A stretch of 64,000 nucleotides of DNA from Microvirga ossetica (GCF_002741015.1 NZ_CP016616.1:3815501-3879500); one strand, 5' to 3'; counted from the stretch's first letter, positions 35,742 through 44,867 are shown. The notes: generated by a model from the sequence alone, not told the origin. Numbers and translations: made by a program.

Positions 35742-36014
35742 GGTCGTGGTCCTTTGAAGTGGGATGAAAAACCGATGGCCGCCAAGGTTCAAAAACCTAC
35801 CGGCGGCCATGAGGTCCGCGCCCGTGCCTCCAAGGGTGTCGAGCGGGCGCGAGGCGGCTTATAGAGAAGTACCACCCGGAATGCAACAAGTTGGCCCCGC
35901 CGTCCGGGCGGCTGCGAAGAGGGGGCGGCTAAGCCGAGAGGCCCCGATATCGAAGGATCTTGCCTGAAACCTTGTATCGCGCAGCCTTCGATCGGGAATC
36001 GCGGAGGCGGATGC

Positions 36015-36836
36015 ATGGGGCTCGATCGGGCTGCGCTGGAGCATGTGACCAGGATTCTGAACGCGGACCTGCCGGAGCGGCAGAAGCTCGAGCAGGCCTT
36101 GCGGGCTCTGGCCAAATGGCGCTCCCAGCTCATCGGCTCGACCCTGGTCGCACGCTCGGGCACGACGATCCAGGACGGTCCTTTCAAGGGCATGACCTAC
36201 CTGGCCTCCACCTCCGAGGGCGGCATCGCGCCGAAGCTGCTGGGAGTCTACGAGAGCGTCCTGCACGACGTGTTCGCGGGGGCCCCAAGGCGGCACTATG
36301 ACGCCGTTCTGAACGTCGGCTGCGCGGAGGGCTATTACGCGGTCGGCTGCGCACGCCTCCTGCCGAATGTCGACGTGCTCGCCTGGGATATCGATCCCGT
36401 GGCGCGCAGGAAATGCCTGGAGCTGGCGCGGCTGAACGGCGTCGAGGCCCGGATCGATCTTCGTGAGCGCTTCGAGGCGGGGCATGCGGGCTGCGTCCGC
36501 GACGAGCTGTCGAAACAGCTCGGACGCCAGCCGCGAGGGCTGCTGGTCATGGATTGCGAGGGTGCGGAATTCGATCTGCTCGATCCTGTGGCGGCCGATT
36601 TCCGTTGGCTCGATCTCGTGGTCGAGGTTCATCCTGCGCGGAACCGGACCGTCGAAGACCTCGCGCGGCGCTTCGAGAGCACGCATGTCGTCGAGGAGCG
36701 GCAGGCGAGAACAGTCATGCCAAGTTTGCCGGAATGGCTGGAAAAGCTCGGCCACCTCGACCAGCTGCTCGCGGTCTGGGAGTGGAGAGCCGTCCCCACC
36801 CCGTGGCTGATCATACGCTCCCGGCAGGAGGCGTAG
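36015..36836 (+). CDS. SAM-dependent methyltransferase (FkbM-like, unassigned)
   Basis: A 273-residue protein with a Rossmann-type SAM site: VLNVGCAEGYYAVG (about residues 97-110), with motif I VxxxGxxxG, followed by VLAWDIDPVARRKCLELARL. The catalytic/core strand LLVMDCEGAEFDLL resembles FkbM methyltransferases, whose D-x-E-G segment appears in the same place. It ends at 36836, 91 bases before the IS element. Its acceptor substrate is unknown. Confidence 0.75.
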   Translation: MGLDRAALEHVTRILNADLPERQKLEQALRALAKWRSQLIGSTLVARSGTTIQDGPFKGMTYLASTSEGGIAPKLLGVYESVLHDVFAGAPRRHYDAVLNVGCAEGYYAVGCARLLPNVDVLAWDIDPVARRKCLELARLNGVEARIDLRERFEAGHAGCVRDELSKQLGRQPRGLLVMDCEGAEFDLLDPVAADFRWLDLVVEVHPARNRTVEDLARRFESTHVVEERQARTVMPSLPEWLEKLGHLDQLLAVWEWRAVPTPWLIIRSRQEA

Positions 36837-36927
36837 AGCATTTTTCGGCGAAGTGGATCCGGTTCGTCGTCAAAAATGCGGCAAACCAAGAAGGAGAGAT
36901 GATTCCACGCAAGTGGAAACAGCTCTA
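36837..36927. repeat. Intergenic AGAGCATTTTTC-type repeat, now split from prs by the IS element
   Basis: The stretch carries AGAGCATTTTTCGGCGAAGT and, further on, TCAAAAATGCGGC, whose AAAAATGC and GCATTTTT parts are inverted relative to each other and can pair. AGAGCATTTTC also occurs at 45190. The element ends at TA (36926-36927), one copy of the IS target duplication. Before the insertion this sequence lay directly downstream of prs, so it could have formed its 3' UTR. Confidence 0.55.
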
Positions 36928-36957
36928 AGCAGGTTTCAGCGGGGTGGCCAACGGATG
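36928..36957 (+). repeat. IS630 left terminal inverted repeat
   Basis: Begins AGCAG right after the TA and ends TGGCCAACGGATG. The outer 5 and inner 13 bases are identical to the right repeat; 4 of the 12 bases between also match. Confidence 0.9.
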
Positions 36958-36991
36958 CTGTCTGTGATTCCATCTCATAGTTTGGTTCGGG

Positions 36992-37444
36992 ATGCGGATC
37001 ATGGCGGGCAAATCCCCTGTTGTCGCAAGCGCCGCGCAGCGGCGTGAGCTCATGGCTCTCAGCCACTCGCGCGATCGGGGCGAGGCGGATCGGGCGCGGG
37101 CGCTCCTGCTGACCCTGGCGGGCTGGACGAGCCCGCGGATCGCCGAGGCCTTCGGCGTGCGCGAGGATACCGTGCGGCTCTGGCGCAGCGCTTTCATGAC
37201 GGGTGGGGTCGACGCGCTGCGGCGATCCGTTGCCCCGGGACCGGCACCGGTCAAGGCCGAGCGGGCGCTCGCGGTGGCCGAGGCGGTTCTGGCGGGATCG
37301 GTCGCAAATCGCCCCAACTGGACCTTGCCGCGGCTGGCCGACGAGATCGAGAAGCGCTCCGGCGTGCGCATCTCGCGCTCACGGCTCTCGGTCGTGTTGC
37401 GCCAAAAGGGGATTTCCGCTGGCGCCGGCCGCGCCATACCCTGA
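36992..37444 (+). CDS. IS630 family transposase, first frame (helix-turn-helix part)
   Basis: A 150-residue frame with two helix-turn-helix regions: LLTLAGWTSPRIAEAFGVRE (about residues 41-60), continuing DTVRLWRSAF, and the region around LPRLADEIEKRSGVRISRSR. These bind the terminal repeats. The start is ATG 36992 or 37001. The frame ends at 37444 shortly after the slippery run. Together with the second frame it makes the full transposase through a -1 shift at 37405-37411. Confidence 0.88.
   Translation: MRIMAGKSPVVASAAQRRELMALSHSRDRGEADRARALLLTLAGWTSPRIAEAFGVREDTVRLWRSAFMTGGVDALRRSVAPGPAPVKAERALAVAEAVLAGSVANRPNWTLPRLADEIEKRSGVRISRSRLSVVLRQKGISAGAGRAIP
37405..37411 (+). promoter_or_regulatory. 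Predicted -1 ribosomal frameshift site (A AAG GGG)
   Basis: In the first frame the codons read CAA AAG GGG ATT. Slippage by -1 at the heptamer AAAGGGG re-pairs as AAA GGG and continues into GAT TTC CGC, the frame of the catalytic domain. The protein sequence before (VVLRQKG) and after (DFRWRRPRHT) fits IS630 homology best at exactly this point. No stimulatory structure was assessed. Confidence 0.7.
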
Positions 37445-37467
37445 AGGGCCGCCAGGATGCAGACGCC

Positions 37468-38061
37468 GTGGACCGCGCCGGCCTGCGCCGCAAGCTCCTG
37501 AAGGCGCAGGCCGAGGCGGGCGATATCGTGCTCTTGTTCGGGGATGAATCCGAAGCGCTCACCCACCCCTATCTCGCCCATGCTTGGGCCAAGAAGGGCG
37601 CGGATCTGCGCATTCCCGCGCCCGGCCAAGCCGCCAAGGTGGCGATGCTCGGTCTGCTCGACTGGGCCCCGCGGGACCTGATCGTGCGCACCAGCCGGAG
37701 CAAGCGCAGTGCCGATTTCATCGCGCTGCTGGACCAGATCGACACGCAGTATGGCCCAACGTCCGCTCGTGCGACGAAGCCGATCGTGCTCGTCCTCGAT
37801 AATGGCCCGATCCACACCAGCAAGGCGACGCGCGCCGCCCTCGCCGAGCGGGCGCCCTGGCTCACGGTCGAATGGCTGCCAAAGTACGCTCCCGAACTCA
37901 ACGCCATCGAAGAGCTCTGGCGCGATCTGAAGCAGCATCATCTTGCTCACCAGACTTTCGCGGGTCCAGAGACCCTCGATGATGCCATCCACGAGGCGGT
38001 CGCGATGCTCAATTGCGAGCGAAGTCGCCATCCGTTGGCCAACCACCGAATCGCTGCTTAG
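37468..38061 (+). CDS. IS630 family transposase, second frame (DDE catalytic part)
   Basis: Starts here at GTG 37468, but the frame is open upstream to the overlap at 37405. After a -1 shift the protein reads through [20 protein letters not shown], normal IS630 sequence. The DDE domain shows the first Asp in [15 protein letters not shown], the second in [12 protein letters not shown] and the Glu in [19 protein letters not shown]. It ends at TAG 38059-38061, whose first two bases are the TA of the target duplication. All three catalytic residues are present. Confidence 0.88.
   Translation: MDRAGLRRKLLKAQAEAGDIVLLFGDESEALTHPYLAHAWAKKGADLRIPAPGQAAKVAMLGLLDWAPRDLIVRTSRSKRSADFIALLDQIDTQYGPTSARATKPIVLVLDNGPIHTSKATRAALAERAPWLTVEWLPKYAPELNAIEELWRDLKQHHLAHQTFAGPETLDDAIHEAVAMLNCERSRHPLANHRIAA
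38029..38058 (-). repeat. IS630 right terminal inverted repeat
   Basis: On the minus strand it reads AGCAG ... TGGCCAACGGATG, matching the left repeat. It encodes the last codons of the transposase and abuts the second TA (38059-38060). Confidence 0.9.
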
Positions 38062-38990
38062 TCGAACAGGCTCGACACCGAGCTTTCCGTCGCCGTGCGG
38101 CCGATGGCCTCGCCCATGAGCTGGGCGATCGAGATGACGCGGATGTTGTGGGCCACCTTCACGGCTTCGGTCGGCATGATCGAATCGGTGATCACGAGTT
38201 CCTTCAGCCGCGAGCCCGCGATGCGGGCGACTGCGCCGCCGGAGAGGACGCCGTGGGTGATGTAGGCGTAGACTTCCTTCGCGCCGTTGGCGAGGAGAGC
38301 ATCGGCGGCGTTCACCAGGGTGCCGCCGGAATCGACGATGTCGTCGACGAGGATGCAGGAGCGGCCGGACACGTCGCCGATGATGTTCATCACCTCGGAT
38401 TCGCCGGGGCGCTCGCGGCGCTTGTCGACGATGGCGAGCGGCGCATCGATGCGCTTGGCGAGCGCGCGGGCGCGCACCACGCCGCCGACGTCGGGCGAGA
38501 CCACCATGCGGTTGCCGCCGTCGAGATGATCCTTGATGTCGCGCGCGAGCGTCGGTGCGGCGAACAGGTTATCGGTCGGAATGTCGAAGAAGCCCTGGAT
38601 CTGGCCGGCATGGAGATCGAGGGTCAGAACGCGGTCGACGCCCGCATGGGCGATGATATTGGCCACCAGCTTGGCCGAGATCGGCGTGCGCGCAGCGGGC
38701 TTCCGATCCTGCCGGGCATAGCCGAAATAGGGGATCACCGCCGTGATGCGGCGGGCCGAAGCCCTGCGCAGCGCATCCGTGATGATCAGAAGCTCCATCA
38801 GGTGATCGTTCGTGGGGAACGAGGTCGACTGGATGATGAAGGTATCCTCGCCGCGCACATTCTCCTGGATCTCGACGAAGACCTCCATGTCCGCGAAGCG
38901 CCGGACCTGAGCCTTGGCCAGCGGAATGTTGAGATAGGCGGAGATGGCCTCCGCCAGCGGACGGTTGGAATTTCCCGCAACGAGCTTCAT
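38058..38990 (-). CDS. prs: Ribose-phosphate pyrophosphokinase
   Basis: A 310-residue enzyme making PRPP from ribose-5-phosphate and ATP for nucleotide, histidine and tryptophan synthesis. Signatures are the flexible loop [17 protein letters not shown], the [11 protein letters not shown] region, [19 protein letters not shown], and the PRPP-binding loop [20 protein letters not shown]. The ATG at 38990 is family length; an ATG at 39041 adds 17 residues. Its stop codon is TAA at 38058-38060, in which TA is the IS630 target duplication and the last A is the first base of the element. The protein is therefore complete, but everything downstream is IS DNA. Confidence 0.96.
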   Translation of the reverse strand: MKLVAGNSNRPLAEAISAYLNIPLAKAQVRRFADMEVFVEIQENVRGEDTFIIQSTSFPTNDHLMELLIITDALRRASARRITAVIPYFGYARQDRKPAARTPISAKLVANIIAHAGVDRVLTLDLHAGQIQGFFDIPTDNLFAAPTLARDIKDHLDGGNRMVVSPDVGGVVRARALAKRIDAPLAIVDKRRERPGESEVMNIIGDVSGRSCILVDDIVDSGGTLVNAADALLANGAKEVYAYITHGVLSGGAVARIAGSRLKELVITDSIMPTEAVKVAHNIRVISIAQLMGEAIGRTATESSVSSLFD

Positions 38991-39144
38991 GCAAGCAACT
39001 TTGGCTTCGTGTGATCGATAACACCCGCTGCGCAATGCCATAATCCCTGCACCGCCGGGCGCAAGGCTCTTAGCAGCGATATGAAACCGTCACAATACAT
39101 GGAAGGCTTCCAATGTGCTGCAAGTTTGGCGAGTTGCCATGCAA

Positions 39145-39657
39145 TCACTGCATCGCAACGGCGGGCTCGTCGTCCGATACCTCTGCTGTTTGAATGGGAG
39201 TTTCAGGAACCGAGGACGTCTCGGACTTGGAGGCCGTCAAGAACTCGGCGATCTCGTCCATGCTGGCCTGGGCGAGCTTGGCGAGGGCGGCCTTGTCGAG
39301 ATCCGAGATGGAAGAGGTCGTAATGGCGCTTGTACCCTCCAGGCGCTTGGCCCGGCGCTTCTGCGAATCGAACACGTCCCAGACATAGGCGACCTTGGTC
39401 TCGCCACCCTCCGTCGAGGTCGACAGGTAGCCGCGGACACGGTAGCGGGCGTCGGAGCTGGCGCCGACGAGTTCGACCTTGCGGTCGGTGGCAGCACTGG
39501 CCAGTTCGTCGACGAGGGCGGTGCGGATAGGAGCGGGCGCTCCGTCGATGCTCTCCAGGGCGACCGGAACGCCCTCGGGCGATCCGCCGAGCGGGCCTTG
39601 GCAGGCCGCGAGGGCTGCTGCGAGGGTCAAGGCGGCAAGCCGCCCCACGTGTTTCAT
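39145..39657 (-). CDS. Lipoprotein of unknown function
   Basis: A 170-residue exported protein with a type II signal peptide (LTLAAALAACQGPLGGSP): lipobox LAAC with Cys at about residue 19. The mature part has VPVALESIDGAPAPIRTALV and RYRVRGYLSTSTEGGETKVA, compatible with a small beta-sandwich domain attached to the outer membrane. ATG 39657 (MKHVGRL) is preferred to 39666. No family recognised. It lies downstream of the transporter gene and upstream of prs on the minus strand. Confidence 0.75.
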   Translation of the reverse strand: MKHVGRLAALTLAAALAACQGPLGGSPEGVPVALESIDGAPAPIRTALVDELASAATDRKVELVGASSDARYRVRGYLSTSTEGGETKVAYVWDVFDSQKRRAKRLEGTSAITTSSISDLDKAALAKLAQASMDEIAEFLTASKSETSSVPETPIQTAEVSDDEPAVAMQ

Positions 39658-39729
39658 CCCGGCCATGGAGGACCCCGTTCTTGTTCTTCGTCAACGAAGT
39701 CTTAAGCTTAACGGAGCTCGCCGTCCAGA

Positions 39730-40890
39730 TCAGCCGCGATGGCGCATCCGGTCGGCCAGGACGTCGAGGCCGAGGGCGAGGAGACCTGCGACGAGGCCCC
39801 AGAAGGCGGAACCGACGCCGAAGAGCGTCAGGCCGGACGCCGTGACGGCGAGGGTCAGGACTGCCGGAAAGATTTTCGACGTGTCGGAAAGGGCGGAGCT
39901 CAAGGCACCCGCGAAGGCGCCCATGAGGGCAAGTCCTGCCACTGTCTTGATCAGCGCGGGAGGCAGCGCGGCGATCACACCGATGAGGGTCGCGCTGAAT
40001 GCGGCGATCACCAGATAGCATAGGGTATAGAACGGCCCGACCATCCAGCGCTTGGCCGGGTCGGGGTGGGTGTCCGGTCCGGTGCAGATCGCTGCCGAGA
40101 TCGCCGCGAGATTGCTCGTATGGGCACCGAAAAATGCCGTGATAATGGAGGCGAGGCCGGAAACGGCCAGGATGGGTCGCGACGGAGGCGTGTACCCGGA
40201 TGCCCGCAGAACCGCGAAACCGGGCAGGTTTTGCGAGGCCATCGTGACCAGGAAGAGCGGAATTCCGAGCCCGATCAGGGCTGTCGGCTCCCAGGCCGGT
40301 CTGATGAAGGTGAGGGAGGACAGGCTCAGACTGGAGACGAGAGGCTGTGCCAGGCCGCCCGCGAAGGCGAGCCCCAAGCCCACGAACAGAACGGCGAGTA
40401 CCGCGAAGGCGGCATTGTAGAGGCGAACGACAAGGAAAAGACCGACCAGGGGCAGGACGAGGCCGGGCGCGGCTTGAGCGCTCTCGAACACCGCCAGGAC
40501 GAAGCGGATGAGAATACCCGCCAGCATCGCAGCGGCAATGGGCGTGGGAATGCGTTCGATCAGCCGTCCGAACGGCTTGATGAAAGCAGTCAGCACGATC
40601 AGCGCGCCTGCCAGAATGAACGAGCCGACCGCCGCATGAATGGAGATGCCGCTGGAGGCTGCGATCAGCGCGGCGCCGGGCGTCGACCATGCGGCAACGA
40701 CGGGAATGCGATAGCGAACGCTGAGGATCCCGCTGATGGCGGCCGTCGCCAGGCACAGAGCCGCCACCCAGGACGAGGTCTGGGCCGGATCGGCGCCCAC
40801 GGCCTGGGCGGCGGCGATGATGATCGCGATCGTGCTGCCGAACCCCACCAGGGCCGCCACGACGGCGGATGTGACGATCGACAGGCGCAT
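39730..40890 (-). CDS. BenE family transporter (benzoate/H+ symporter type)
   Basis: A 386-residue, highly hydrophobic protein with about 12 membrane segments. Family segments are QTSSWVAALCLATAAISGIL, SVRYRIPVVAAWSTPGAALI and TFIRPAWEPTALIGLGIPLF, continuing LVTMASQNLPGFAVLRASGY. These match BenE-like carriers that import benzoate, although substrate is not certain. No benzoate catabolic gene is nearby, and many alphaproteobacterial BenE homologues have unknown substrates. ATG 40890; a longer frame to 40962 has no supporting sequence. Confidence 0.86.
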   Translation of the reverse strand: MRLSIVTSAVVAALVGFGSTIAIIIAAAQAVGADPAQTSSWVAALCLATAAISGILSVRYRIPVVAAWSTPGAALIAASSGISIHAAVGSFILAGALIVLTAFIKPFGRLIERIPTPIAAAMLAGILIRFVLAVFESAQAAPGLVLPLVGLFLVVRLYNAAFAVLAVLFVGLGLAFAGGLAQPLVSSLSLSSLTFIRPAWEPTALIGLGIPLFLVTMASQNLPGFAVLRASGYTPPSRPILAVSGLASIITAFFGAHTSNLAAISAAICTGPDTHPDPAKRWMVGPFYTLCYLVIAAFSATLIGVIAALPPALIKTVAGLALMGAFAGALSSALSDTSKIFPAVLTLAVTASGLTLFGVGSAFWGLVAGLLALGLDVLADRMRHRG

Positions 40891-40997
40891 GATCCGGCTC
40901 CCCTTGGCAGAGCTTTGCCGTTTAGACCGAACGGAAGGGCTGCGCCAGTTCGCCGGCGGCACTTTCCTCGGGACTCGCGAGCCCTTAAATCTCCCCC

Positions 40998-43004
40998 ATG
41001 AGTCGCAACACCACCAACGACGTTCCGCCCGATATTCTGGACAATGAGGAAGACGACGAGACCGTCGCCCTCGAGAGCAGCTCGGATGTCGAGTTCGATC
41101 TGGAGGTCAATCCGGACTCGGTCCAGCGCGGCACCGAGGTCATCAAGCAGTTCTGGGCGACCCTTCCCAATGCGCCCGGCGTCTATCGCATGATCGATGG
41201 GAGGGGCGATGTCCTTTACGTCGGCAAGGCGAAAAGCCTGAAAAACCGCGTCGGGTCCTATGCGCGCGGCCAGGCACATTCGAACCGCATCGCCCGGATG
41301 ATCGGCCAGACCACCTCGATGGAGTTCGTCACCACGGCGACGGAGACCGAGGCGCTGCTGCTCGAGGCCAATCTCATCAAGCAGCTCAAGCCGCGCTACA
41401 ACGTGCTCCTGCGGGACGACAAGTCGCTGCCTTACATCCTGCTCACCGCCGATCACGAGGCGCCGCAGCTCGTGAAGCATCGCGGCGCGAGGAAGCGCAA
41501 GGGCGACTATTACGGTCCCTTCGCCAGCGTCTGGGCGGTCAACCGCACCATCAACGCGCTGCAGCGGGCCTTCCTGCTGCGCTCCTGCAACGACAGCTAT
41601 TTCGAAAACCGCACACGGCCCTGCCTGCTGTTCCAGATCAAGCGCTGCTCAGGCCCCTGCACGCGCGAGATCCCGTCCGAGGATTACGCGGAACTCGTCT
41701 CCGAGGCGCGTGCCTTCCTTTCGGGAAAGTCCAATGCGGTCAAGCAGCGCATCACCGACGAGATGCAGAAGGCGGCCGAGGAGCTCGAGTTCGAGCGTGC
41801 CGCGCGCTGCCGCGACCGCCTGGCGGCGCTCTCGGCGATTCAGGGTGTGCAGGGCATCAATACGCAATCGGTCGAGGAGGCGGATGTCTTCGCGCTCGAC
41901 GAGCAGGCGGGACAGTTCTGCGTCGAGGTGTTCTTCTTCCGCAACTGGCAGAACTGGGGCAACCGCGCCTACTTTCCCAAGGCCGACAAGTCCATGAGCC
42001 GGGAGGAAGTCCTGGGCTCGTTCCTGGCGCAATTCTACGACGACAAGCCGGCGCCCCGGCTCATCCTGCTTTCGCACGAGATCGAGGATGTGGAGCTCAC
42101 GGCGGCGGCGCTCTCGACCCGCGCCGAGGCACGGGTGGAGATCCACGCACCCCAGCGCGGCGAGCGGCGCCAGCTCATCGATTATGTGCTGCGCAACGCC
42201 CGCGAGGCGCTCGGCCGGCGGCTCGCCGACACCTCCTCCCAGCAGAAGCTCCTCGTCTCGCTGGGCCAGGCCTTCGGGCTGCCGAAGGTGCCGCGGCGCG
42301 TCGAGGTCTACGACAACTCGCACATCATGGGCACGAATGCGGTCGGCGCGATGGTGGTGGCCGGGGAGGGCGGCTTCATGAAGCAGCATTACCGCACCTT
42401 CAACATGCGCTCGGAGGACCTGAAGCCCGGCGACGATTACGGCATGATGCGCGAGATGCTGCAGCGCCGCTTCGCCCGGTTGGTCAAGGAGGAGCCGAGA
42501 GCGGCCGACGGCGATGGCAGGCCGGATGGCGACGATGCGTTCCCGGCCTGGCCCGATCTGGTTCTGATCGACGGCGGCAAGGGGCAGCTGGAGGCGGCGC
42601 GCCTAGCCATGTTGGAGGTGGGCGTCGGCGAGAGCGACGTCGCCGTGATCGGCATCGCCAAGGGCCGGGATCGCGATGCCGGACGGGAGACCTTCTTCAA
42701 GCCGGGCCAGCCGCCATTCAAGCTGCCGCCGCGCGATCCGGCGCTCTATTTCGTGCAGCGCCTGCGCGACGAGGCTCACCGCTTCGCCATCGGTGCGCAC
42801 CGTGCCAAGCGCAAGCGCGAGCTGGTCAAGAACCCCCTCGATGAGATCCCCGGCATCGGCCCGACCCGCAAGCGGGCGCTCCTGCACCATTTCGGCACCG
42901 TCAAGGCGATCCAGCGCGCCGCCCTGGAGGACCTGATGAAGGCGCCCGGCGTGAACGCAGCCACGGCCCGCGCGGTCTACGATTTCTTCCACGACCGGGG
43001 CTAG
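40998..43004 (+). CDS. uvrC: Excinuclease ABC subunit UvrC
   Basis: A 668-residue nucleotide-excision-repair nuclease. The N-terminal GIY-YIG domain is visible ([20 protein letters not shown], then [15 protein letters not shown]), making the 3' incision. The UvrB-binding UVR motif includes [20 protein letters not shown]. The RNase H-like endonuclease domain (5' incision) and C-terminal helix-hairpin-helix motifs ([16 protein letters not shown]) follow. About 50 acidic residues precede the GIY domain, more than in E. coli. It leads the operon uvrC-pgsA-moaD-moaE, a frequent alphaproteobacterial grouping. Confidence 0.97.
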   Translation: MSRNTTNDVPPDILDNEEDDETVALESSSDVEFDLEVNPDSVQRGTEVIKQFWATLPNAPGVYRMIDGRGDVLYVGKAKSLKNRVGSYARGQAHSNRIARMIGQTTSMEFVTTATETEALLLEANLIKQLKPRYNVLLRDDKSLPYILLTADHEAPQLVKHRGARKRKGDYYGPFASVWAVNRTINALQRAFLLRSCNDSYFENRTRPCLLFQIKRCSGPCTREIPSEDYAELVSEARAFLSGKSNAVKQRITDEMQKAAEELEFERAARCRDRLAALSAIQGVQGINTQSVEEADVFALDEQAGQFCVEVFFFRNWQNWGNRAYFPKADKSMSREEVLGSFLAQFYDDKPAPRLILLSHEIEDVELTAAALSTRAEARVEIHAPQRGERRQLIDYVLRNAREALGRRLADTSSQQKLLVSLGQAFGLPKVPRRVEVYDNSHIMGTNAVGAMVVAGEGGFMKQHYRTFNMRSEDLKPGDDYGMMREMLQRRFARLVKEEPRAADGDGRPDGDDAFPAWPDLVLIDGGKGQLEAARLAMLEVGVGESDVAVIGIAKGRDRDAGRETFFKPGQPPFKLPPRDPALYFVQRLRDEAHRFAIGAHRAKRKRELVKNPLDEIPGIGPTRKRALLHHFGTVKAIQRAALEDLMKAPGVNAATARAVYDFFHDRG

Positions 43005-43142
43005 AATGAACGTCCGTTGCGGCCCGGTCGTTGGCGAAGGACAGGTCCATGTCACATTGCCGTGTTCGCGGAAGGGCGGCGGTGCGCAAACCGGGCCTGT
43101 CCGATTGACGGAGCAACCCTCAACATGCTTCCTGCGGGTGTT

Positions 43143-43739
43143 ATGAAGACTGTCACCTCTATGGGCCGCTCGAAGGCTTTCAACCTTGCCAACATGCTGA
43201 CCTATGGTCGGCTTGCGGCCGTGCCCGCCGTGGTCGGCCTGCTGTTCTGGCCGGAGGACCACTGGTCCCGCTGGTTCGCGCTCGCCGTGTTCGCCATCGC
43301 CGCCATCACCGACTATCTCGACGGCTATGTGGCGCGCACCTTCGCGCAGCAATCGGCCCTCGGGCGCATGCTCGACCCCATCGCCGACAAGCTTCTGGTG
43401 GCCGCGACCCTGCTCATGCTGGTGGCCGACGGCACCATCAAGGGCTGGGCCCTGTGGGCCGCCATCGTCATCCTCTGCCGCGAGATCCTGGTCTCGGGCC
43501 TGCGCGAGTTCCTGGCGGAGCTGAAGGTCAGCGTGCCGGTAAGCCGGGTCGCCAAATGGAAGACGACGCTCCAGCTCGTGGCCCTCGGCTTTCTGATCGC
43601 CGGGCCGGCGGGCGAGACGGTGCTGCCGAACAACATCCTGATCGGCACGATCCTGTTATGGATCGCCGCCATCCTGACGATCTATACCGGCTGGGACTAT
43701 TTCAAGAACGGCATCCACCATCTGGTGGACGAGGGCTAG
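43143..43739 (+). CDS. pgsA: CDP-diacylglycerol-glycerol-3-phosphate 3-phosphatidyltransferase
   Basis: A 198-residue integral membrane enzyme committing CDP-diacylglycerol to phosphatidylglycerol synthesis. The CDP-alcohol phosphotransferase motif is complete: D57-x2-D60-G61-x2-A64-R65-x8-G74-x3-D78-x3-D82 (within ITDYLDGYVARTFAQQ, then SALGRMLDPIADK). Several membrane helices follow. The start is ATG 43143; ATGs at 43125 and 43161 are also in frame. It follows uvrC by 138 bases and is 5 bases before moaD. Confidence 0.93.
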   Translation: MKTVTSMGRSKAFNLANMLTYGRLAAVPAVVGLLFWPEDHWSRWFALAVFAIAAITDYLDGYVARTFAQQSALGRMLDPIADKLLVAATLLMLVADGTIKGWALWAAIVILCREILVSGLREFLAELKVSVPVSRVAKWKTTLQLVALGFLIAGPAGETVLPNNILIGTILLWIAAILTIYTGWDYFKNGIHHLVDEG

Positions 43740-43744
43740 AGCCG

Positions 43745-43996
43745 ATGAAGCTCGTCTATTTCGCCTGGGTGCGCGAGCGGATCGGCCGGACGGACGAGCA
43801 GGTGACCCTGCCGGAGGGGATCGACACGGTTGCCGACCTTGTGCGCTGGCTGAAGGGGCGGGGCGAGGAATACGACTATGCCTTCGAGAACGAGGGCGTC
43901 GTCCGGGCCGCCATCGACCATGTCCATGTCAAGCCCGATGCCCGCATCGCCGGCGCTCGTGAGGTCGCCTTCTTCCCCCCGATGACGGGAGGCTAG
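43745..43996 (+). CDS. moaD: Molybdopterin synthase small subunit (molybdopterin converting factor 1)
   Basis: An 83-residue ubiquitin-like sulfur carrier ending in the diglycine MTGG, whose C-terminal Gly is thiocarboxylated to donate sulfur for molybdopterin. Typical sequence: LVYFAWVRERIGRTDEQVTL and the final PDARIAGAREVAFFPPMTGG. It starts 5 bases after pgsA and is followed by moaE after 23 bases. The two proteins form the heterotetrameric synthase. Confidence 0.94.
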   Translation: MKLVYFAWVRERIGRTDEQVTLPEGIDTVADLVRWLKGRGEEYDYAFENEGVVRAAIDHVHVKPDARIAGAREVAFFPPMTGG

Positions 43997-44019
43997 CTCC
44001 CATAGGGAGCGGCGATGCC

Positions 44020-44478
44020 ATGCCAGCAACGATCCGCATCCAGGCCGAGCCCTTCGATGCCGCCGCCGAGACCGCCGCTCTGACCGCGGGGCGGGGCGAT
44101 ATCGGCGCTGTGGTGGCCTTCACCGGCCTGTGCCGCGACGAGGGCGGCCGGCTCGTGGCCCTCGAGCTCGAGCATTATCCCGGCATGGCCGAGGCCGAGA
44201 TCGGCCGGATCGCCGCGCAGGCCGAAAGCCGCTGGCCGCTTCTCGGTCTCACCGTCATCCACCGGTTCGGCATGATCCGGCCGGGCGAGGAGATCGTGCT
44301 CGTCCTTACCGCCAGCGCCCACCGCCAAGCCGCCTTCGAGGCGGCCGCCTTCCTCATGGATTACCTGAAGACCCACGCTCCGTTCTGGAAGCGCGAGCAT
44401 CTGAAGGACGGCACGAGCGGCGCCTGGGTCGAAGCGAAGGATACGGACGATCGGGCGGCGGAAAGGTGGAGCCGATAG
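44020..44478 (+). CDS. moaE: Molybdopterin synthase catalytic subunit
   Basis: A 152-residue catalytic partner of MoaD that converts cyclic pyranopterin monophosphate to molybdopterin. Typical MoaE features: GAVVAFTGLCRDEGGRLVAL near residues 30-49, then ELEHYPGMAEAEI and HRFGMIRPGEEIVLV. The active-site Lys is in FWKREHLKDGTSGAWVEAKD. It is the last gene of the operon. Confidence 0.95.
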   Translation: MPATIRIQAEPFDAAAETAALTAGRGDIGAVVAFTGLCRDEGGRLVALELEHYPGMAEAEIGRIAAQAESRWPLLGLTVIHRFGMIRPGEEIVLVLTASAHRQAAFEAAAFLMDYLKTHAPFWKREHLKDGTSGAWVEAKDTDDRAAERWSR

Positions 44479-44540
44479 CGCTTGACGCCGTCGCCAGACG
44501 GGATGAGCATTATCTCTGACGTGACACGCGGAGATGCCCC

Positions 44541-44795
44541 ATGCGCAGCGTTGTCGTCCTGCTCGGCCTGATGGCGATGGCCCCGGCCGCGGCCCATGAG
44601 ATGCCGGCTCCTCAAACGGTCCAGGCTCCCGCTCACAACCCGCTCGACTGCTATTGCCGGGCTCAGGGCAAGATGTTCGCCGAGGGCGAGAAGGTCTGCC
44701 TGAGGACGGCGGAGGGACCCCGGCTGGCGCAATGCCAGATGGAGGTCAACGTGATGTCCTGGAGCGTCACGGAGACGCCTTGCCCCGATGCATGA
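44541..44795 (+). CDS. Small secreted cysteine-containing protein, 84 aa
   Basis: An 84-residue protein with a Sec signal peptide (cleavage near AAAHEM, about residue 18). The mature part carries four Cys: CYC in NPLDCYCRAQGKM, one in GEKVCLRTAEG and one in LAQCQMEVNV, plus a last Cys near the end (TPCPDA). These may form disulfides in the periplasm. The family is not recognised. It lies 62 bases after moaE, on the same strand. Confidence 0.75.
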   Translation: MRSVVVLLGLMAMAPAAAHEMPAPQTVQAPAHNPLDCYCRAQGKMFAEGEKVCLRTAEGPRLAQCQMEVNVMSWSVTETPCPDA

Positions 44796-44823
44796 AAAAA
44801 CGCTGCCGGAGTGCGGCAGCGTT
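44795..44823 (-). terminator. Rho-independent terminator (minus strand)
   Basis: Minus-strand AACGCTGCCG, a 5-base loop and CGGCAGCGTT, followed by six T (A-run 44795-44800 on the plus strand). There is no plus-strand T-run, so it serves a minus-strand transcript, most likely the small gene at 44868-44969, whose stop lies 45 bases before it. Confidence 0.85.
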
Positions 44824-44867
44824 GAAACTTGGAGGTTGACCTGGAAAGGGAATGACGTCTCGCGGTC

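Larger units (their letters stand above)
36928..38058 (+). mobile_element. IS630-family insertion sequence, about 1.13 kb, complete
   Basis: The ends are 30-bp imperfect inverted repeats, AGCAG ... TGGCCAACGGATG on both sides. They are flanked by the dinucleotide TA at 36926-36927 and 38059-38060, the target duplication of IS630/Tc1-mariner elements. Two frames (36992-37444 and up to 38061) carry helix-turn-helix and DDE domains. The transposase is probably made by -1 frameshifting at A-AAG-GGG (37405-37411). The right-hand TA is part of the prs stop codon. The element is intact and may be mobile. Confidence 0.92.

Noticed and set aside
36992..38061. Two separate transposase genes.
   Set aside because: The overlap, the slippery heptamer and homology across the junction indicate one frameshifted transposase.
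41000..44500. A methanol-oxidation or molybdoenzyme cluster around moxR or moaDE.
   Set aside because: moaD and moaE are in the common uvrC-pgsA operon and no molybdoenzyme or methanol dehydrogenase gene is in the window; MoxR is a family name only.
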